A stretch of DNA of 64,000 nucleotides from Enterobacteriaceae endosymbiont of Donacia crassipes (GCF_012569785.1 NZ_CP046202.1:394440-458439); one strand, 5' to 3'; shown: positions 7,998 to 18,561, numbered from the stretch's first letter. Numbers and translations are program-made. Notes: generated from the sequence alone by a model not told the origin.

Positions 7998-9875
7998 ATG
8001 TGTGATTTTAATAAATTTGATGTAATAGTAATAGGTGGTGGACATGCAGGTACTGAAGCTGCTTTAGCTAGTGCTAAAATGAAAAAAAAAACTCTTTTAA
8101 TTACAAATAATATAGATACAATTGGACAAATGTCTTGTAATCCAGCAATAGGAGGTGTTGGTAAAAGTCATTTAGTAAAAGAAATAGATGCATTAAATGG
8201 TATTATGGCTACTGCAATTGATTATTCCGGTATTAATTTTAAAATACTTAATTATAGTAAAGGTCCAGCTGTTAGATCTACAAGAGTACAAATAGACAGA
8301 GAATTATATAAAAATCAAATAAAATATTTATTACAAAAAGAAAAAAATTTGTTTATTTTTCAACAAGAAGTAAAAAAAATTATAATTAAAAATTATAAAA
8401 TAACCGGCATTATAACTATGAATAATGATATTATTAATGCAAGAGTTGTAATTTTAACTACTGGTACTTTTTTAAATGGAAAAATTTATATTGGATTAAA
8501 TAATCAATATATAGGAGGAAGAATTAATGATATTTCATCTATTCATTTAGCTAGTTTTTTAAATGAATTACCAATTAATAAAGGAAGATTAAAAACAGGA
8601 ACACCTCCTCGTCTTGATAAAAGAAGTATTAATTTCTCTGAATTAGAAATACAAAATAGTGATAATCCTTTGCCATTTTTTTCTTATATTGGAAATGCAA
8701 AACAACATCCTAAACAATTACCTTGTTATATTACATATACTAATAAAAATACACATCAAATTATATTAGATAATATAATTAAAAGTCCTATATATAGTGG
8801 CTTAATAAAAGCTAAAGGACCTAGATATTGTCCATCTATTGAAGATAAAATTATTAGATTTTCAAATAAAGAAAAACATCAAATTTTTTTAGAACCAGAA
8901 GGTATTATTAATCATGAAATATATCCTAATGGAATTTCTACTAGTTTGCCATTTAAAATACAATTTTTAATTATAAAATCAATTAAAGGTTTAGAAAATG
9001 CATATATTACTAGACCAGGATATGCTGTAGAATATGATTTTTATGATCCTAGAGGGTTGAAACTTACAATGGAAAGTAAATTTATAAAAAGATTATTTTT
9101 TGCAGGACAAATTAATGGAACTACTGGTTATGAAGAAGCTGCAGCACAAGGATTAATAGCTGGATTAAATGCTTCTCTTTTAATAGATGATAAAAAACAA
9201 TGGTATCCATTAAGAAATCAGGCATATATAGGAGTTTTATTAGATGATTTATGTACATTAGGTACAAAAGAACCATATCGTATGTTTACATCAAGAGCAG
9301 AATATAGATTATTATTAAGAGAAAATAATGCTGATATAAGATTAACAGAAATAGGACGTAAATTAGGTTTAGTAGATGATTTTCGTTGGAAGAAATTTAA
9401 TGAAAAATTAGAAAATATTGAACAAGAATATCAAAAAATTAAAAATTTTTCTATTAATTTTAATGATAAACAAAAATTGAAAAAATTTAAATATTTATTA
9501 AAAACATCTAATATAAAAAATATTAATGGTATTAATTTATTAAAACGTTCTGAAATATCTTATAAAGATTTAATAAAATTAAATATATTATCTTTTGATA
9601 AAAATAAAACAGAAATTTTTGAATATATTGAAACACAATTAAAATATCAAGGATATATTAAAAGACAAGAAGAACATATAAAAAAACAAAAAAAAAATGA
9701 AAATATATTTATACCTATAAATATTAAATTTAATAATATTAAAAGTTTATCTCATGAAGCAATAGATAAATTTAATCATTATAAACCTTATACTCTTGGA
9801 CAAGCTTCAAGAATACCTGGAATAACACCAGCAGATATTTCAATACTTATGATTTATTTGTTAAAGAATAAGTAA
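7998..9875 (+). CDS. mnmG: tRNA uridine-5-carboxymethylaminomethyl modification enzyme MnmG (GidA)
   Basis: The 625-residue flavoprotein (E. coli 629) has the FAD-binding GGGHAG at 13-18, [24 protein letters not shown] near 45-68, [16 protein letters not shown] near 200, and the C-terminal domain ending [23 protein letters not shown]. With MnmE (at 43.2-44.6 kb) it installs the cmnm5 group on wobble uridine 34 of several tRNAs; MnmA (38.4 kb) adds 2-thiolation at the same base, so this pathway is represented three times in the window. The usual downstream neighbour rsmG and the atp operon are absent; about 600 bp without genes follows. Confidence 0.97.
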   Translation: MCDFNKFDVIVIGGGHAGTEAALASAKMKKKTLLITNNIDTIGQMSCNPAIGGVGKSHLVKEIDALNGIMATAIDYSGINFKILNYSKGPAVRSTRVQIDRELYKNQIKYLLQKEKNLFIFQQEVKKIIIKNYKITGIITMNNDIINARVVILTTGTFLNGKIYIGLNNQYIGGRINDISSIHLASFLNELPINKGRLKTGTPPRLDKRSINFSELEIQNSDNPLPFFSYIGNAKQHPKQLPCYITYTNKNTHQIILDNIIKSPIYSGLIKAKGPRYCPSIEDKIIRFSNKEKHQIFLEPEGIINHEIYPNGISTSLPFKIQFLIIKSIKGLENAYITRPGYAVEYDFYDPRGLKLTMESKFIKRLFFAGQINGTTGYEEAAAQGLIAGLNASLLIDDKKQWYPLRNQAYIGVLLDDLCTLGTKEPYRMFTSRAEYRLLLRENNADIRLTEIGRKLGLVDDFRWKKFNEKLENIEQEYQKIKNFSINFNDKQKLKKFKYLLKTSNIKNINGINLLKRSEISYKDLIKLNILSFDKNKTEIFEYIETQLKYQGYIKRQEEHIKKQKKNENIFIPINIKFNNIKSLSHEAIDKFNHYKPYTLGQASRIPGITPADISILMIYLLKNK

Positions 9876-9880
9876 TTAAC

Positions 9881-9906
9881 ATAAATTTATTATTTAATAA
9901 ATTTAT
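9881..9906 (+). terminator. Inverted repeat just after mnmG
   Basis: ATAAATTTATT (9881-9891) and AATAAATTTAT (9896-9906) are perfectly complementary, with a 4-nt loop, starting 5 nt after the mnmG stop. No U tract follows, so termination is only suggested by position. Confidence 0.45.
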
Positions 9907-10036
9907 ATTGATAATCTAATATATATTTTTTAAAATTTTATTATTTATATGTAAAAAATAATTTTTTAATTAAAAATATAAAATTTATTAATATTATTAT
10001 TTTTGATAATAATTAAAAAAAAACTATAAATTTAAA

Positions 10037-10055
10037 ATTATCTAAAATAGATAAT
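10037..10055. repeat. Palindrome upstream of nrdA
   Basis: ATTATCTA and TAGATAAT are separated by AAA. It lies about 420 bp before nrdA in the gene-free stretch and resembles the palindromes before grpE and obgE. The role is unknown. Confidence 0.45.
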
Positions 10056-10472
10056 ATTTAGTAGAGTATTTAATTAAATAAATATATTATTAGAATATTA
10101 TTAAAAAATTTAAATAATATGATTAAAATTATATATCGTATATATTTTTAATAAAAAATTTTCAGTAATATTTAAAAATAAATATATAAATTAAAATAAT
10201 TAAAATAGAATATAATGTTAAATATATTTAATTAAAATTTTATTTAAAAAAATATTTTATATTTATAATGATATATTGTCTCCTATTTTACATATAATAT
10301 TCTTATTAAGATAAGATACTAAAATAAAGTATAATATTAATTATTTTTGTAATTTATATTTTTAAACAAAAATAAATTTTTATATAAAATTATTTTTTTT
10401 AATTTTAATTAGTTATATTTTAAATTTATTTAATAAATATTATGAATATTTTTTATTTTAAAAGGTATTTAT

Positions 10473-12755
10473 ATGAAAAAAAATTTATTTGTTATTAAAA
10501 GAAATAAATGTAAAGAATTAATAGATATGAAAAAAATAAATGTTTTATTATCTCGTACTGCTCAAAATTTAAAAAATATATCTTTTTTACAAATAAAAAA
10601 ACAATTATGTTTACAATTATATAATAAAATTAGTACAGTTAAAATTCATAATATTATAATTAAAATTACAGCAGATCTTATTTCAGAAGAAAATCCTGAT
10701 TATCAGTATATGGCAGCTAGATTAGCTATATCATATTTTAGAAAAGAAGCATATGGAACATTTACTCCTCCAAAATTATATAATCATGTAAAAAATATGA
10801 TTTTTTTAAAAAAATATGATTCATTACTTTTAAAAAAATATACTGAAAAAGATTTTTTAATTATGGAAAAATTTCTTAATCATAATCGTGATATGAATTT
10901 TTCATATGCAGCAGTAAAACAATTAGAAGGTAAATACTTAATAAAAGATAGAATAACAGGTAAAATTTATGAAAGTGCTCAATTTTTATATATATTAATT
11001 GCAGCCTGTTTATTTTCTCAATATCCTGTAAATGAAAGAATTTATTATATTAAAAATTTTTATAATGCTATTTCTACTTTTAAAATTTCTTTACCTACAC
11101 CTATAATGTCTGGAGTGCGTACTTTAACTAAACAATTTAGTTCATGTATTTTAATTGAATGTGGTGATAATATTGATTCTATTAATGCTACAACTAGTAG
11201 CATAGTAAAATATGTATCTCAAAAAGCAGGAATTGGTATTAATGGAGGACGTATACGTGCTTTAGGTAGTCCTATTAGAAATGGGGAAGCATTTCATACT
11301 GGTTGTATTCCTTTTTATAAACATTTTCAAACTGCTATTAAATCATGTTCACAAGGAGGTGTAAGAGGAGGAGCAGGTACATTATTTTATCCTTTATGGC
11401 ATTTAGAAATAAGTAATTTATTAGTATTAAAAAATAATAGAGGTGTAGAAGATAATAGAGTAAGACATCTAGATTATTGTGTACAAATTAATAAAATATT
11501 ATATCAACGTTTAATTAATGGAAAAAAAATTACTTTATTTAGTCCTTCAGATGTTCCTGATTTATATGAATATTTTTTTTCAAATCAAAAAAAATTCAAT
11601 AATCTTTATAAGAAATATGAAAAAAATAACAAAATTAGAAAAAAAACTATTAGTGCTGTTAATTTATTTACATTAATGATGCAAGAACGTACTTCAACAG
11701 GAAGAATATATATTCAGAATGTTGATCATTGTAATACACATTCTGCTTTTAATCCTAAAATTGCTCCAATAAGACAATCAAATCTTTGTTTAGAAATTAC
11801 TTTACCTACTAAAATATTAGATAATATTAATGATTTTAAAGGTGAAATAGGATTATGTACTTTAGCTGCATTTAATTTAGGAAAAATTAAGAATTTAAAT
11901 GAAATTAAAAATTTATCAGATTTAATTGTAAGAGCATTAAATTGTTTATTAGATTATCAAAAATATTTAATTCCTGCAGCAAAAAATTCAGCTTTAGGTC
12001 GTAGACCTTTAGGTATAGGAGTTATTAATTTTGCTTATTATTTAGCAAAAAATAATGTACGTTATTCTGATAATAGTGCAAATAATTTAACACATAGAAC
12101 ATTTGAAACAATACAATATTATTTATTACAAGCATCTAATAATTTAGCAAAAATTGAAGGTTATTGTCCTTTGTTTAAAGAAACAAATTATTCAATGGGT
12201 ATTTTACCTATAGATACATATAAAAAATATGTGGATAATATCCATACAGAAAAATTACATCATAATTGGGAAAAATTAAGAAAAAATATAAAAAAATATG
12301 GATTACGTAATTCTACTTTATCTGCTATAATGCCTTCTGAAACTTCTTCTCAAATATCAAATGCTACTAATGGTATAGAACCACCTAGAGGATTTATTAG
12401 TATAAAAGCATCTAAAAATGGTACTTTAAAACAAGTAGTTCCTGAATTTTTAAAATTAAAAAAAAAATATGAATTATTATGGAATATTCCAAATAATAAT
12501 GGATATTTAAATTTAATAGGTATAATACAAAAATTTATAGATCAATCTATTTCTTCAAATATTAATTATGATCCTACTCGTTTTAAAAAGAATAAAATAC
12601 CAATGAAACAATTATTATATGATTTATTAATTTCTTATAAATTAGGTATAAAAACATTATATTATCAAAATACTAGAGATGGAGCTCAGAAAATTTATAA
12701 TAATAATATTTTAGAAAAAAATAATATATGTTTAAATGGTTCTTGTATAATTTAG
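10473..12755 (+). CDS. nrdA: Ribonucleoside-diphosphate reductase 1 alpha subunit
   Basis: The protein has 760 residues, about the length of E. coli NrdA (761), and aligns along its full length. An N-terminal ATP cone (KRNKCKELIDMKKIN) is followed by the catalytic barrel with the three active cysteines in context: FSSCILIECGDNIDSI, NLCLEITLPTK and IGLCTLAAFNLG. The C-terminal redox pair is C753/C758 in CLNGSC. It reduces ribonucleoside diphosphates to deoxy forms with NrdB (next gene, 37 nt downstream) as the radical source. Conservation is unusually high for this genome, so strong selection is likely. Re-reduction would use thioredoxin, for which trxB is at 56.8 kb. No yfaE ferredoxin gene follows nrdB as it does in E. 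coli. Confidence 0.98.
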   Translation: MKKNLFVIKRNKCKELIDMKKINVLLSRTAQNLKNISFLQIKKQLCLQLYNKISTVKIHNIIIKITADLISEENPDYQYMAARLAISYFRKEAYGTFTPPKLYNHVKNMIFLKKYDSLLLKKYTEKDFLIMEKFLNHNRDMNFSYAAVKQLEGKYLIKDRITGKIYESAQFLYILIAACLFSQYPVNERIYYIKNFYNAISTFKISLPTPIMSGVRTLTKQFSSCILIECGDNIDSINATTSSIVKYVSQKAGIGINGGRIRALGSPIRNGEAFHTGCIPFYKHFQTAIKSCSQGGVRGGAGTLFYPLWHLEISNLLVLKNNRGVEDNRVRHLDYCVQINKILYQRLINGKKITLFSPSDVPDLYEYFFSNQKKFNNLYKKYEKNNKIRKKTISAVNLFTLMMQERTSTGRIYIQNVDHCNTHSAFNPKIAPIRQSNLCLEITLPTKILDNINDFKGEIGLCTLAAFNLGKIKNLNEIKNLSDLIVRALNCLLDYQKYLIPAAKNSALGRRPLGIGVINFAYYLAKNNVRYSDNSANNLTHRTFETIQYYLLQASNNLAKIEGYCPLFKETNYSMGILPIDTYKKYVDNIHTEKLHHNWEKLRKNIKKYGLRNSTLSAIMPSETSSQISNATNGIEPPRGFISIKASKNGTLKQVVPEFLKLKKKYELLWNIPNNNGYLNLIGIIQKFIDQSISSNINYDPTRFKKNKIPMKQLLYDLLISYKLGIKTLYYQNTRDGAQKIYNNNILEKNNICLNGSCII

Positions 12756-12792
12756 TTTTTAAATAATTTTAAATTTTTCTTTGGATAATAAA

Positions 12793-13923
12793 ATGAGTTA
12801 TACTACTTTTTCAAAAAAAAAAAATAATCAATTAAAAGAACCTATGTTTTTTGGACAATCTGTAAATATTGCACGTTATGATCAACAAAAACATCAAATT
12901 TTTGAAAAGTTAATTGAAAAACAATTAAGCTTTTTTTGGAGACCTGAAGAAATAGATATATCATATGACCGTATCCATTATCAAAATTTACCAAAAAACG
13001 AAAAACATATATTTATTAGTAATTTAAAATATCAAACTTTATTAGATTCAATTCAAGGTCGCAGTCCTAATATAGCTTTTCTTCCTTTAATTTCTATCCC
13101 AGAATTAGAAACATGGGTGGAAACTTGGTCATTTTTTGAAACAATACATTCAAGATCTTATACTCATATTATTAGAAATATTGTAAATGATCCATCAATA
13201 ATTTTTGATGATATTATTACTAATAATAATATTCTTCTTAGAACAAAAGATATTATTAAATATTATGACGAACTTATTGAAATGTCTAATTACTGGCATT
13301 TATTTGGAGAAGGTACTTTTTTATTGAAAAAAAAAAAAATTAAAATTAATTTATATGACTTAAAAAAAAAATTATATTTATGTTTAATGAGTGTTAATAT
13401 TTTAGAAGCAATAAGATTTTATGTAAGTTTTGCTTGTTCTTTTGCTTTTGCTGAAAGAGAATTAATGGAAGGTAATGCTAAAATTATTAGATTTATAGCA
13501 CGTGATGAATATTTACATTTAGTTGGAACACAATATATAATTAATAGTATGAGAAAAGGAGAAGAAGATAAAGAAACAGCAAAAATTGCGCTTGAGTGTG
13601 AAAAACAATGTTATAAATTATTTCTTGATGCTTCTATACAAGAACAACAATGGGCAGAATATTTATTTTCTAATGGATCAATGATAGGTTTAAATAAAAA
13701 TATATTATGTCAATATATAAAATATATTACTAATGTTAGTATGGAAAAAGTAGGTTTGAAATCACCTTTTAAAATTAAAAAAAATCCTCTTCCATGGATT
13801 AATTCTTGGTTAATATCTGATAATGTACAAATGGCTCCTCAAGAAGTAGAAATAAGTTCCTATTTAATAGGACAAATAGATTCTTCTGTAAATATTCAAG
13901 AATTTAAAAATTTTAAACTTTAA
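12793..13923 (+). CDS. nrdB: Ribonucleoside-diphosphate reductase 1 beta subunit
   Basis: I start the gene at ATG 12793 ([17 protein letters not shown]), which gives 376 residues, the same as E. coli NrdB. An upstream in-frame TTG at 12781 would add four unmatched residues. The radical tyrosine lies in [14 protein letters not shown], and di-iron ligands are present in [10 protein letters not shown] and IARDEYLHL (E. coli has A where this has Y). The C-terminal NrdA-binding tail ends IQEFKNFKL. It carries the diiron-tyrosyl radical for class Ia reductase. Runs of 12 A (12813-12824) and 13 A (13327-13339) lie within the frame. A hairpin with a T tract follows. Confidence 0.97.
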   Translation: MSYTTFSKKKNNQLKEPMFFGQSVNIARYDQQKHQIFEKLIEKQLSFFWRPEEIDISYDRIHYQNLPKNEKHIFISNLKYQTLLDSIQGRSPNIAFLPLISIPELETWVETWSFFETIHSRSYTHIIRNIVNDPSIIFDDIITNNNILLRTKDIIKYYDELIEMSNYWHLFGEGTFLLKKKKIKINLYDLKKKLYLCLMSVNILEAIRFYVSFACSFAFAERELMEGNAKIIRFIARDEYLHLVGTQYIINSMRKGEEDKETAKIALECEKQCYKLFLDASIQEQQWAEYLFSNGSMIGLNKNILCQYIKYITNVSMEKVGLKSPFKIKKNPLPWINSWLISDNVQMAPQEVEISSYLIGQIDSSVNIQEFKNFKL

Positions 13924-13931
13924 TTCTAGTA

Positions 13932-13965
13932 ATATCATGACTATTATATATAACAGTCATGATAT
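13932..13965. terminator. Intrinsic terminator after nrdB
   Basis: ATATCATGACT (13932-13942) pairs with AGTCATGATAT (13955-13965) around a 12-nt loop, and ATTTTTTATTTT follows. It lies between the convergent nrdB and the antiporter gene and has the clearest stem plus T-tract in this part of the window. Confidence 0.8.
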
Positions 13966-13983
13966 ATTTTTTATTTTAAAATT

Positions 13984-15378
13984 TTAATTAAATAAAAAAT
14001 ATAAAGCATAAAAAAACGTAATAAATAAAATAAAACATAATAATTTTTCTATTTTATTCAAAAAAAGAATTTTTGGATTTATAGTTTTAATTAATAATAA
14101 AAATATTAATCCAGGTGTATATAATATTAAAGATAATAATAGATTTATAAACCCAGCTGCATATAATAACCAAATAGAGTAAATACATGAACCTATGCCA
14201 ATAAATAAATTAAACTTGTTAATTTTTTTTCTACAAGATATATTTACTAAATAAGCACCAACTAAAAAATATGGTACCAATATCATTTCAGATGCAATAG
14301 TTAATAATTTATTATAATTTATTTTAGTTATCCAAATTAATATTAAACATATTTGCATACTAATATTAGTAAACCACAAAGCATATGATGGAGCTTGATA
14401 ATCATTTTGTTTAGATAATATTTTAGGAAAAATTTTATTTTTAGCAGCTATCCAAGGCACTTCTGCAGCCATTATAGTCCAACTAAGGTATGAACCACAT
14501 ACTGATATAATTAATCCTAAAGAAATAAAAATATCTCCCCATTTCCCAATTAAAACAGTCATAATACTAGCCATTGAAGGATTTTTTATCTTAGATAAAT
14601 CTAATCTAGACATAATACCGAAGGGTAATAAAGATATAAGTAAATATATAAATAAAGCAATCAGAACTGCTAATAATGTTGCTTTACCTACATCTTTAGA
14701 ATTTTTTGCTTTATTTGAAAGAATAACAGCACCTTCTAAACCAATAAATACCCATAAAGTAATTAACATAGTATCTTTAACTTGTTTAAAAATAGAAATT
14801 TTGGTTTGTAACCCTAATAAATCTATACTAAATAATTTAAAATTAAAAACTATACAAGTTAAAACTATAAAAATAGTTAAAGGAATTAATTTACATAATG
14901 TAGTAATTATATTAATATTAGAAGCTGTTTGTGTTCCTTTTAATAATAAAAAATGAATTATCCATAATAATATAGAAGCTCCTAAGATAGATATCCATGT
15001 ATTACCACAACCAAAGATAATATGATTTGGAGTGTCAATTAGAATTCCTATTGCAGAAAATACAATTACTAAATAAGAAATATTAGCAATAACAGCACAT
15101 AACCAATATCCCCATGTAGAATAAAACCCAATTAAATTACCAAATCCATTTTTAGCATAAGAAAAAATTCCTCCTTGTAAATTAGGTTCTAATTTATTAA
15201 GTAATAATAACGATAAAGCTAAAAAAATAATACCTATACCAGTTATACTCCAACCTATTATTAAGGCTAAAGGACTTGCAATCATAGCCATATTTTGGGG
15301 TAAACTAAATACTCCAGCCCCTAACATAGAATTAAGAACTAATGATGTAAGTGCTATTAAATTTAATTTTTTATTCAA
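13984..15378 (-). CDS. ydgI: Arginine/ornithine-type amino acid antiporter (YdgI/ArcD family)
   Basis: This 464-residue inner-membrane protein has about twelve hydrophobic segments and starts with the APC-family signature LTSLVLNSMLGAGVFSLPQN. It matches the YdgI/ArcD group throughout (KGTQTASNINIITTLCKLIPL, MLITLWVFIGLEGAVILSNKAKN, CGSYLSWTIMAAEVPW, LLTIASEMILVPYFLVGAYL). Family members exchange arginine for ornithine, or other basic amino acids. In an endosymbiont it could move a basic amino acid between host and bacterium, but the substrate and direction cannot be read from sequence. It stands alone, convergent with nrdB. No arginine deiminase pathway genes lie nearby. argR and argS are elsewhere in the window. 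Confidence 0.88.
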   Translation of the reverse strand: MNKKLNLIALTSLVLNSMLGAGVFSLPQNMAMIASPLALIIGWSITGIGIIFLALSLLLLNKLEPNLQGGIFSYAKNGFGNLIGFYSTWGYWLCAVIANISYLVIVFSAIGILIDTPNHIIFGCGNTWISILGASILLWIIHFLLLKGTQTASNINIITTLCKLIPLTIFIVLTCIVFNFKLFSIDLLGLQTKISIFKQVKDTMLITLWVFIGLEGAVILSNKAKNSKDVGKATLLAVLIALFIYLLISLLPFGIMSRLDLSKIKNPSMASIMTVLIGKWGDIFISLGLIISVCGSYLSWTIMAAEVPWIAAKNKIFPKILSKQNDYQAPSYALWFTNISMQICLILIWITKINYNKLLTIASEMILVPYFLVGAYLVNISCRKKINKFNLFIGIGSCIYSIWLLYAAGFINLLLSLILYTPGLIFLLLIKTINPKILFLNKIEKLLCFILFITFFYALYFLFN

Positions 15379-15459
15379 AATAATTCCTTTAATTATATTA
15401 ATAAATAATTTTTTAATTTATTTAAATAAGATTTTATTAAAAATATAATTTTAAAAATT

Positions 15460-16209
15460 TTATATTGGATTATATATATCTATAAAATGAGTTTTTAATT
15501 TTAATTTTTTTTTCAACCATTTACCTAACATAATAACACCACCTTTTTCTGTTGCATGATGTCCTGCACTAATAAAATGAATTTTATTTTCATTTGCAAT
15601 ATGTAAATTCATTTCTGATATTTCTCCTGTTAAAAATACGTCTACATTAAAATATAAAACTTTTTCCAAAAATTTTTGTCCTGCTCCACTACACCAAGCA
15701 ATTTTATAAATTTTTTTAGGTGCATTTTTACCGAAATGTAATGGAATACGATTTAATTTATTTTTTATTTTTAAAAGAAATTTTTTAATACTAATTTTAT
15801 TTTTTAAATAACCGTAAAAAATAAAAGGATTAATTTTACCTTGTATTTTTATATCTAAAATTTGAGCTAAATAAATATTATTTCCTATTTTTTCATTAAT
15901 ATCTAAAGGTAGATGCCAACTATATAAATTAATATTTTTCCTTAATAAGGTATATATTCTTTTTTTTTTAAATCCTTTAATAACTGGAGATTCATTATTC
16001 CAAAAATATCCATGATGAACAATAATAGCATCAGCTTTAAGTTTAATTGCAATATTTAATAATTGTTGACAAGCACTTACTCCAAGTATAATATTTTTTA
16101 TATGTTTTTTCCCTTCTATTTGTAGACCATTAGGAATGTAATCTTGTATATTTAAATTAGTTTTTAACTTATTATTAATTATTTTTTCTAATATTATATT
16201 TTTTATCAT
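15460..16209 (-). CDS. ybgI: NIF3-family dinuclear metal protein (YbgI-like)
   Basis: The 249-residue protein matches E. coli YbgI (247), a NIF3/DUF34 family member. Metal-binding positions are visible: VHHGYFW near 60-66, HLPLDINEKIGNN near 98-110, and the C-terminal SAGHHATEKGG with its His and Glu. Members form toroidal hexamers with a di-metal site; some databases call them GTP cyclohydrolase 1 type 2 homologues, but the cellular role is not settled, so I give none. Retention with intact ligands in a reduced genome suggests a basic function. It lies 81 bp upstream of the antiporter gene on the same strand. Confidence 0.9.
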   Translation of the reverse strand: MIKNIILEKIINNKLKTNLNIQDYIPNGLQIEGKKHIKNIILGVSACQQLLNIAIKLKADAIIVHHGYFWNNESPVIKGFKKKRIYTLLRKNINLYSWHLPLDINEKIGNNIYLAQILDIKIQGKINPFIFYGYLKNKISIKKFLLKIKNKLNRIPLHFGKNAPKKIYKIAWCSGAGQKFLEKVLYFNVDVFLTGEISEMNLHIANENKIHFISAGHHATEKGGVIMLGKWLKKKLKLKTHFIDIYNPI

Positions 16210-16380
16210 ATTAATTAATTTTTTTTTATTAATATAATTAATATATATAATTTTTTATATTTTATATAATTAAATATTTTTTTTAAAATAGATATATTTA
16301 TTTTAATTTTAAAAAAATTATATATTATAAATAAATAAAATTTAATTTTATATTTATAAAATAAAATATAAGGAAACTTT

Positions 16381-17754
16381 ATGTTTAAAAATCTAAGTAA
16401 AAAATTATCTGAAACATTATTAAAAATTAAAAATTATGGACGTTTAACAGAAAAAAATATACAAGAAATTTTAGATAAAATTTATATTAATTTATTAGAA
16501 GCAGATGTTGCTTTAGAAGTTATAAAAAATTTTATTAAAAATATTAAAAAAGATTCTATTGGTAAAAAAATTAATAATAATTTTACTCCAGGACAAGAAT
16601 TTATAAAATTAGTATATAAAAATTTAATTAAAATTATGGATTCTCCTGACAAAAATATTAATATGGCAATTCAACCTCCTGCTGTAATTTTATTTACAGG
16701 ATTACAAGGAGTTGGAAAAACAACGAGTGTAATAAAATTAGCGTATTTTTTAAAGAAAAAATACAAAAAAAAAATTATTGTTACATCAACAGATGTATAT
16801 AGACCTGCTGCTATGGAACAATTAAAAATTTTAGCAGAAAAAATAAAAATTGATTATTTTAATGTAAATAAAAATTTGTATCCAATAGATATTTCTAAAA
16901 AGGCACTTAATTATGCTAAAAAAAATTTTTATGATATATTAATAGTTGATACAGCAGGTAGACTTCATATAGACCATTTTATGATGAATGAAATTAAAGA
17001 TATTTATAAGATATTATCTCCTATAGAAACTATTTTTACTATTGATGCAATGACAGGTCAAGATTCTATTAATAGTGCTAAAAAATTTAATACTACTTTA
17101 CCTATTACTGGAATTTTTTTAACTAAAACTGATAGTGATACTAGAGGAGGAGCTATTTTGTCTGTTAAATATATAATAAAAAAACCTATTAAATTTATTG
17201 GTACTGGAGAAAAAATAAATAATATGTCAATATTTTCTCCAGAAATAATTGCTTCTAAAATATTAGGTATGTCTTCTGAATTATCTATTATTGATAATAT
17301 AAAAAAAAAGATTAATTTAAAAAAAAATAAAAAATTAATAGAAAAATTAAAAAATAAACATAAATTAAATTTACAAGATTTTTTAGAACAAATAAAACAA
17401 ATAAAAACAGTAGGTAGTAAAAATATTATCAATCTTTTAAGTAAAATAAAAATGAATAATATTCAAAATTTTTCTAATCCAATTATGAATATTTTAAATA
17501 TAGATGATAATATTATAAAAAATACAAAAGCAATTATAAATTCTATGACTAAAATTGAAAGAAATGATGTTAGTATATTAAATCTTTCTAGGAAAAAAAG
17601 AATATCATTAGGATCTGGAGTTTCTATTTTTAGAATAAATGTTATACTAAAACAATATAATCAAATGAAATTAGTTACTAAAAAAATGAAAAAAAATAAT
17701 AATTTTAGTAAAATAATTAGTTATATAAAAAATATATTTAATTCTAAAAATTAA
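16381..17754 (+). CDS. ffh: Signal recognition particle protein Ffh (SRP54)
   Basis: The 457-residue GTPase (E. coli 453) has an N-terminal helical bundle, then GLQGVGKTT at 107-115, STDVYRPAAMEQL, DTAGRLHID, TKTDSDTRGG and the GTGEK element. The M domain follows, with SRKKRISLGSG binding 4.5S RNA. Ffh binds signal sequences on ribosomes and docks at FtsY for membrane targeting. The M domain keeps few methionines compared with E. coli, with Ile and Asn instead. AAGGAAACTTT precedes ATG. rpsP follows after 10 nt, giving the ffh-rpsP-rimM-trmD-rplS order seen in Enterobacterales. Confidence 0.97.
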   Translation: MFKNLSKKLSETLLKIKNYGRLTEKNIQEILDKIYINLLEADVALEVIKNFIKNIKKDSIGKKINNNFTPGQEFIKLVYKNLIKIMDSPDKNINMAIQPPAVILFTGLQGVGKTTSVIKLAYFLKKKYKKKIIVTSTDVYRPAAMEQLKILAEKIKIDYFNVNKNLYPIDISKKALNYAKKNFYDILIVDTAGRLHIDHFMMNEIKDIYKILSPIETIFTIDAMTGQDSINSAKKFNTTLPITGIFLTKTDSDTRGGAILSVKYIIKKPIKFIGTGEKINNMSIFSPEIIASKILGMSSELSIIDNIKKKINLKKNKKLIEKLKNKHKLNLQDFLEQIKQIKTVGSKNIINLLSKIKMNNIQNFSNPIMNILNIDDNIIKNTKAIINSMTKIERNDVSILNLSRKKRISLGSGVSIFRINVILKQYNQMKLVTKKMKKNNNFSKIISYIKNIFNSKN

Positions 17755-17764
17755 GGAATAATAT

Positions 17765-17989
17765 ATGGTTAAAATTAGATTATCTAGAAAAGGTATTAGG
17801 AAAAAACCTTTTTATCAAATAATTGTTACAAATAGTAGAAATTCTAGAGATGGACGTTTTATAGAAAAATTAGGTTATTTTGATCCTTTAAATTTAAATA
17901 AAAGATTGCATTTTAATAAAAATAGAATAGATTTTTGGATATCTAAAGGAGCTATTCTTTCGAAAAGAGTATATAGTTTAATAAGATAA
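17765..17989 (+). CDS. rpsP: 30S ribosomal protein S16
   Basis: The 74-residue protein (E. coli 82) starts MVKIRLSRKGIRKKPFYQIIV and continues NSRNSRDGRFIEKLGYFDPLN, both standard for S16. The C-terminal tail is shorter by about eight residues, which are not conserved in the family. S16 is needed for 30S assembly. The start follows AAGGAATAATAT, and rimM, whose product matures the same subunit, comes 16 nt after the stop. Confidence 0.96.
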   Translation: MVKIRLSRKGIRKKPFYQIIVTNSRNSRDGRFIEKLGYFDPLNLNKRLHFNKNRIDFWISKGAILSKRVYSLIR

Positions 17990-18005
17990 TTTTATATACT
18001 TATTT

Positions 18006-18530
18006 ATGACTATTTTAAAAAAAAAAATAATTTTAGGACAATTTAGTCAAACGTATGGAATAAAAGGATGGATTAAGTTATATTCTTATACTCAAAATAA
18101 AAAAAATATTTTTTTGTATAAGAAAATATTTATAATAAACAATATAAAAGATATTTGTTTTATAAAATTTTATAAATATAAAGTTTATAAAAAAAATTAT
18201 ATTGTTAAATTTAAAAATTTAAATAATATTAATGATGTTTCTAATTTAAAAAATAAAAAAATTTTTATTTTCAAAAATGAGTTAAGAAAATACAAAAATA
18301 TAAAAGAATATTATTGGTATGAAATAATTGGATGTTATGTATTTAATAAATATTTTTTTTTAGGTAAAATTATTAATTTAATAAGTTTGAAAACACATGA
18401 TGTTCTTATTATTAAATCTAATTTATTAAAAATTAATAAAAAAAAAATATTAATTCCTTTCATAGAACCTAATATTATTACTAAAATAGATTTAATTAAT
18501 AAATTTATTAAAGTAAACTGGGATATATGA
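18006..18530 (+). CDS. rimM: Ribosome maturation factor RimM
   Basis: The 174-residue protein (E. coli 182) has the N-terminal barrel motif LGQFSQTYGIKGWIKLYSYT and the PRC-barrel domain with YYWYEIIGCYVFN and VLIIKSN, LIPFIEPNIIT near the end. RimM binds S19 and helps mature the head of the 30S subunit. The linker is very rich in Lys, Asn and Ile, as expected from base bias. It lies between rpsP and trmD in the usual operon order. No ribosome-binding site better than TATACTTATTT is visible, so translation may be coupled to rpsP. Confidence 0.94.
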   Translation: MTILKKKIILGQFSQTYGIKGWIKLYSYTQNKKNIFLYKKIFIINNIKDICFIKFYKYKVYKKNYIVKFKNLNNINDVSNLKNKKIFIFKNELRKYKNIKEYYWYEIIGCYVFNKYFFLGKIINLISLKTHDVLIIKSNLLKINKKKILIPFIEPNIITKIDLINKFIKVNWDI

Positions 18531-18561
18531 TTTATTTAATAAATAAAATAATAAAATATTT

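Larger units (their letters stand above)
9876..10472. other. 597-bp gene-free AT-rich stretch between mnmG and nrdA
   Basis: No coding frame, tRNA or recognisable relic of a gene is visible on either strand. It holds an 11-bp inverted repeat just after mnmG (9881-9906), an ATTATCTA/TAGATAAT palindrome (10037-10055) and long A/T tracts. I found no canonical DnaA box (TTATCCACA) or clear NrdR box. In E. coli the origin adjoins mnmG, so an origin role cannot be excluded, but nothing here shows it. The end of the stretch must contain the nrdA promoter and leader (AAAGGTATTTAT before ATG). Confidence 0.8.

Noticed and set aside
12781..12792. TTG as the nrdB start
   Set aside because: It adds four residues absent from the family. 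The ATG at 12793 gives exactly the E. coli length.
17058..17432. A minus-strand open frame of 124 codons inside ffh
   Set aside because: It is antisense to the conserved GTPase domain of Ffh and has no independent support.
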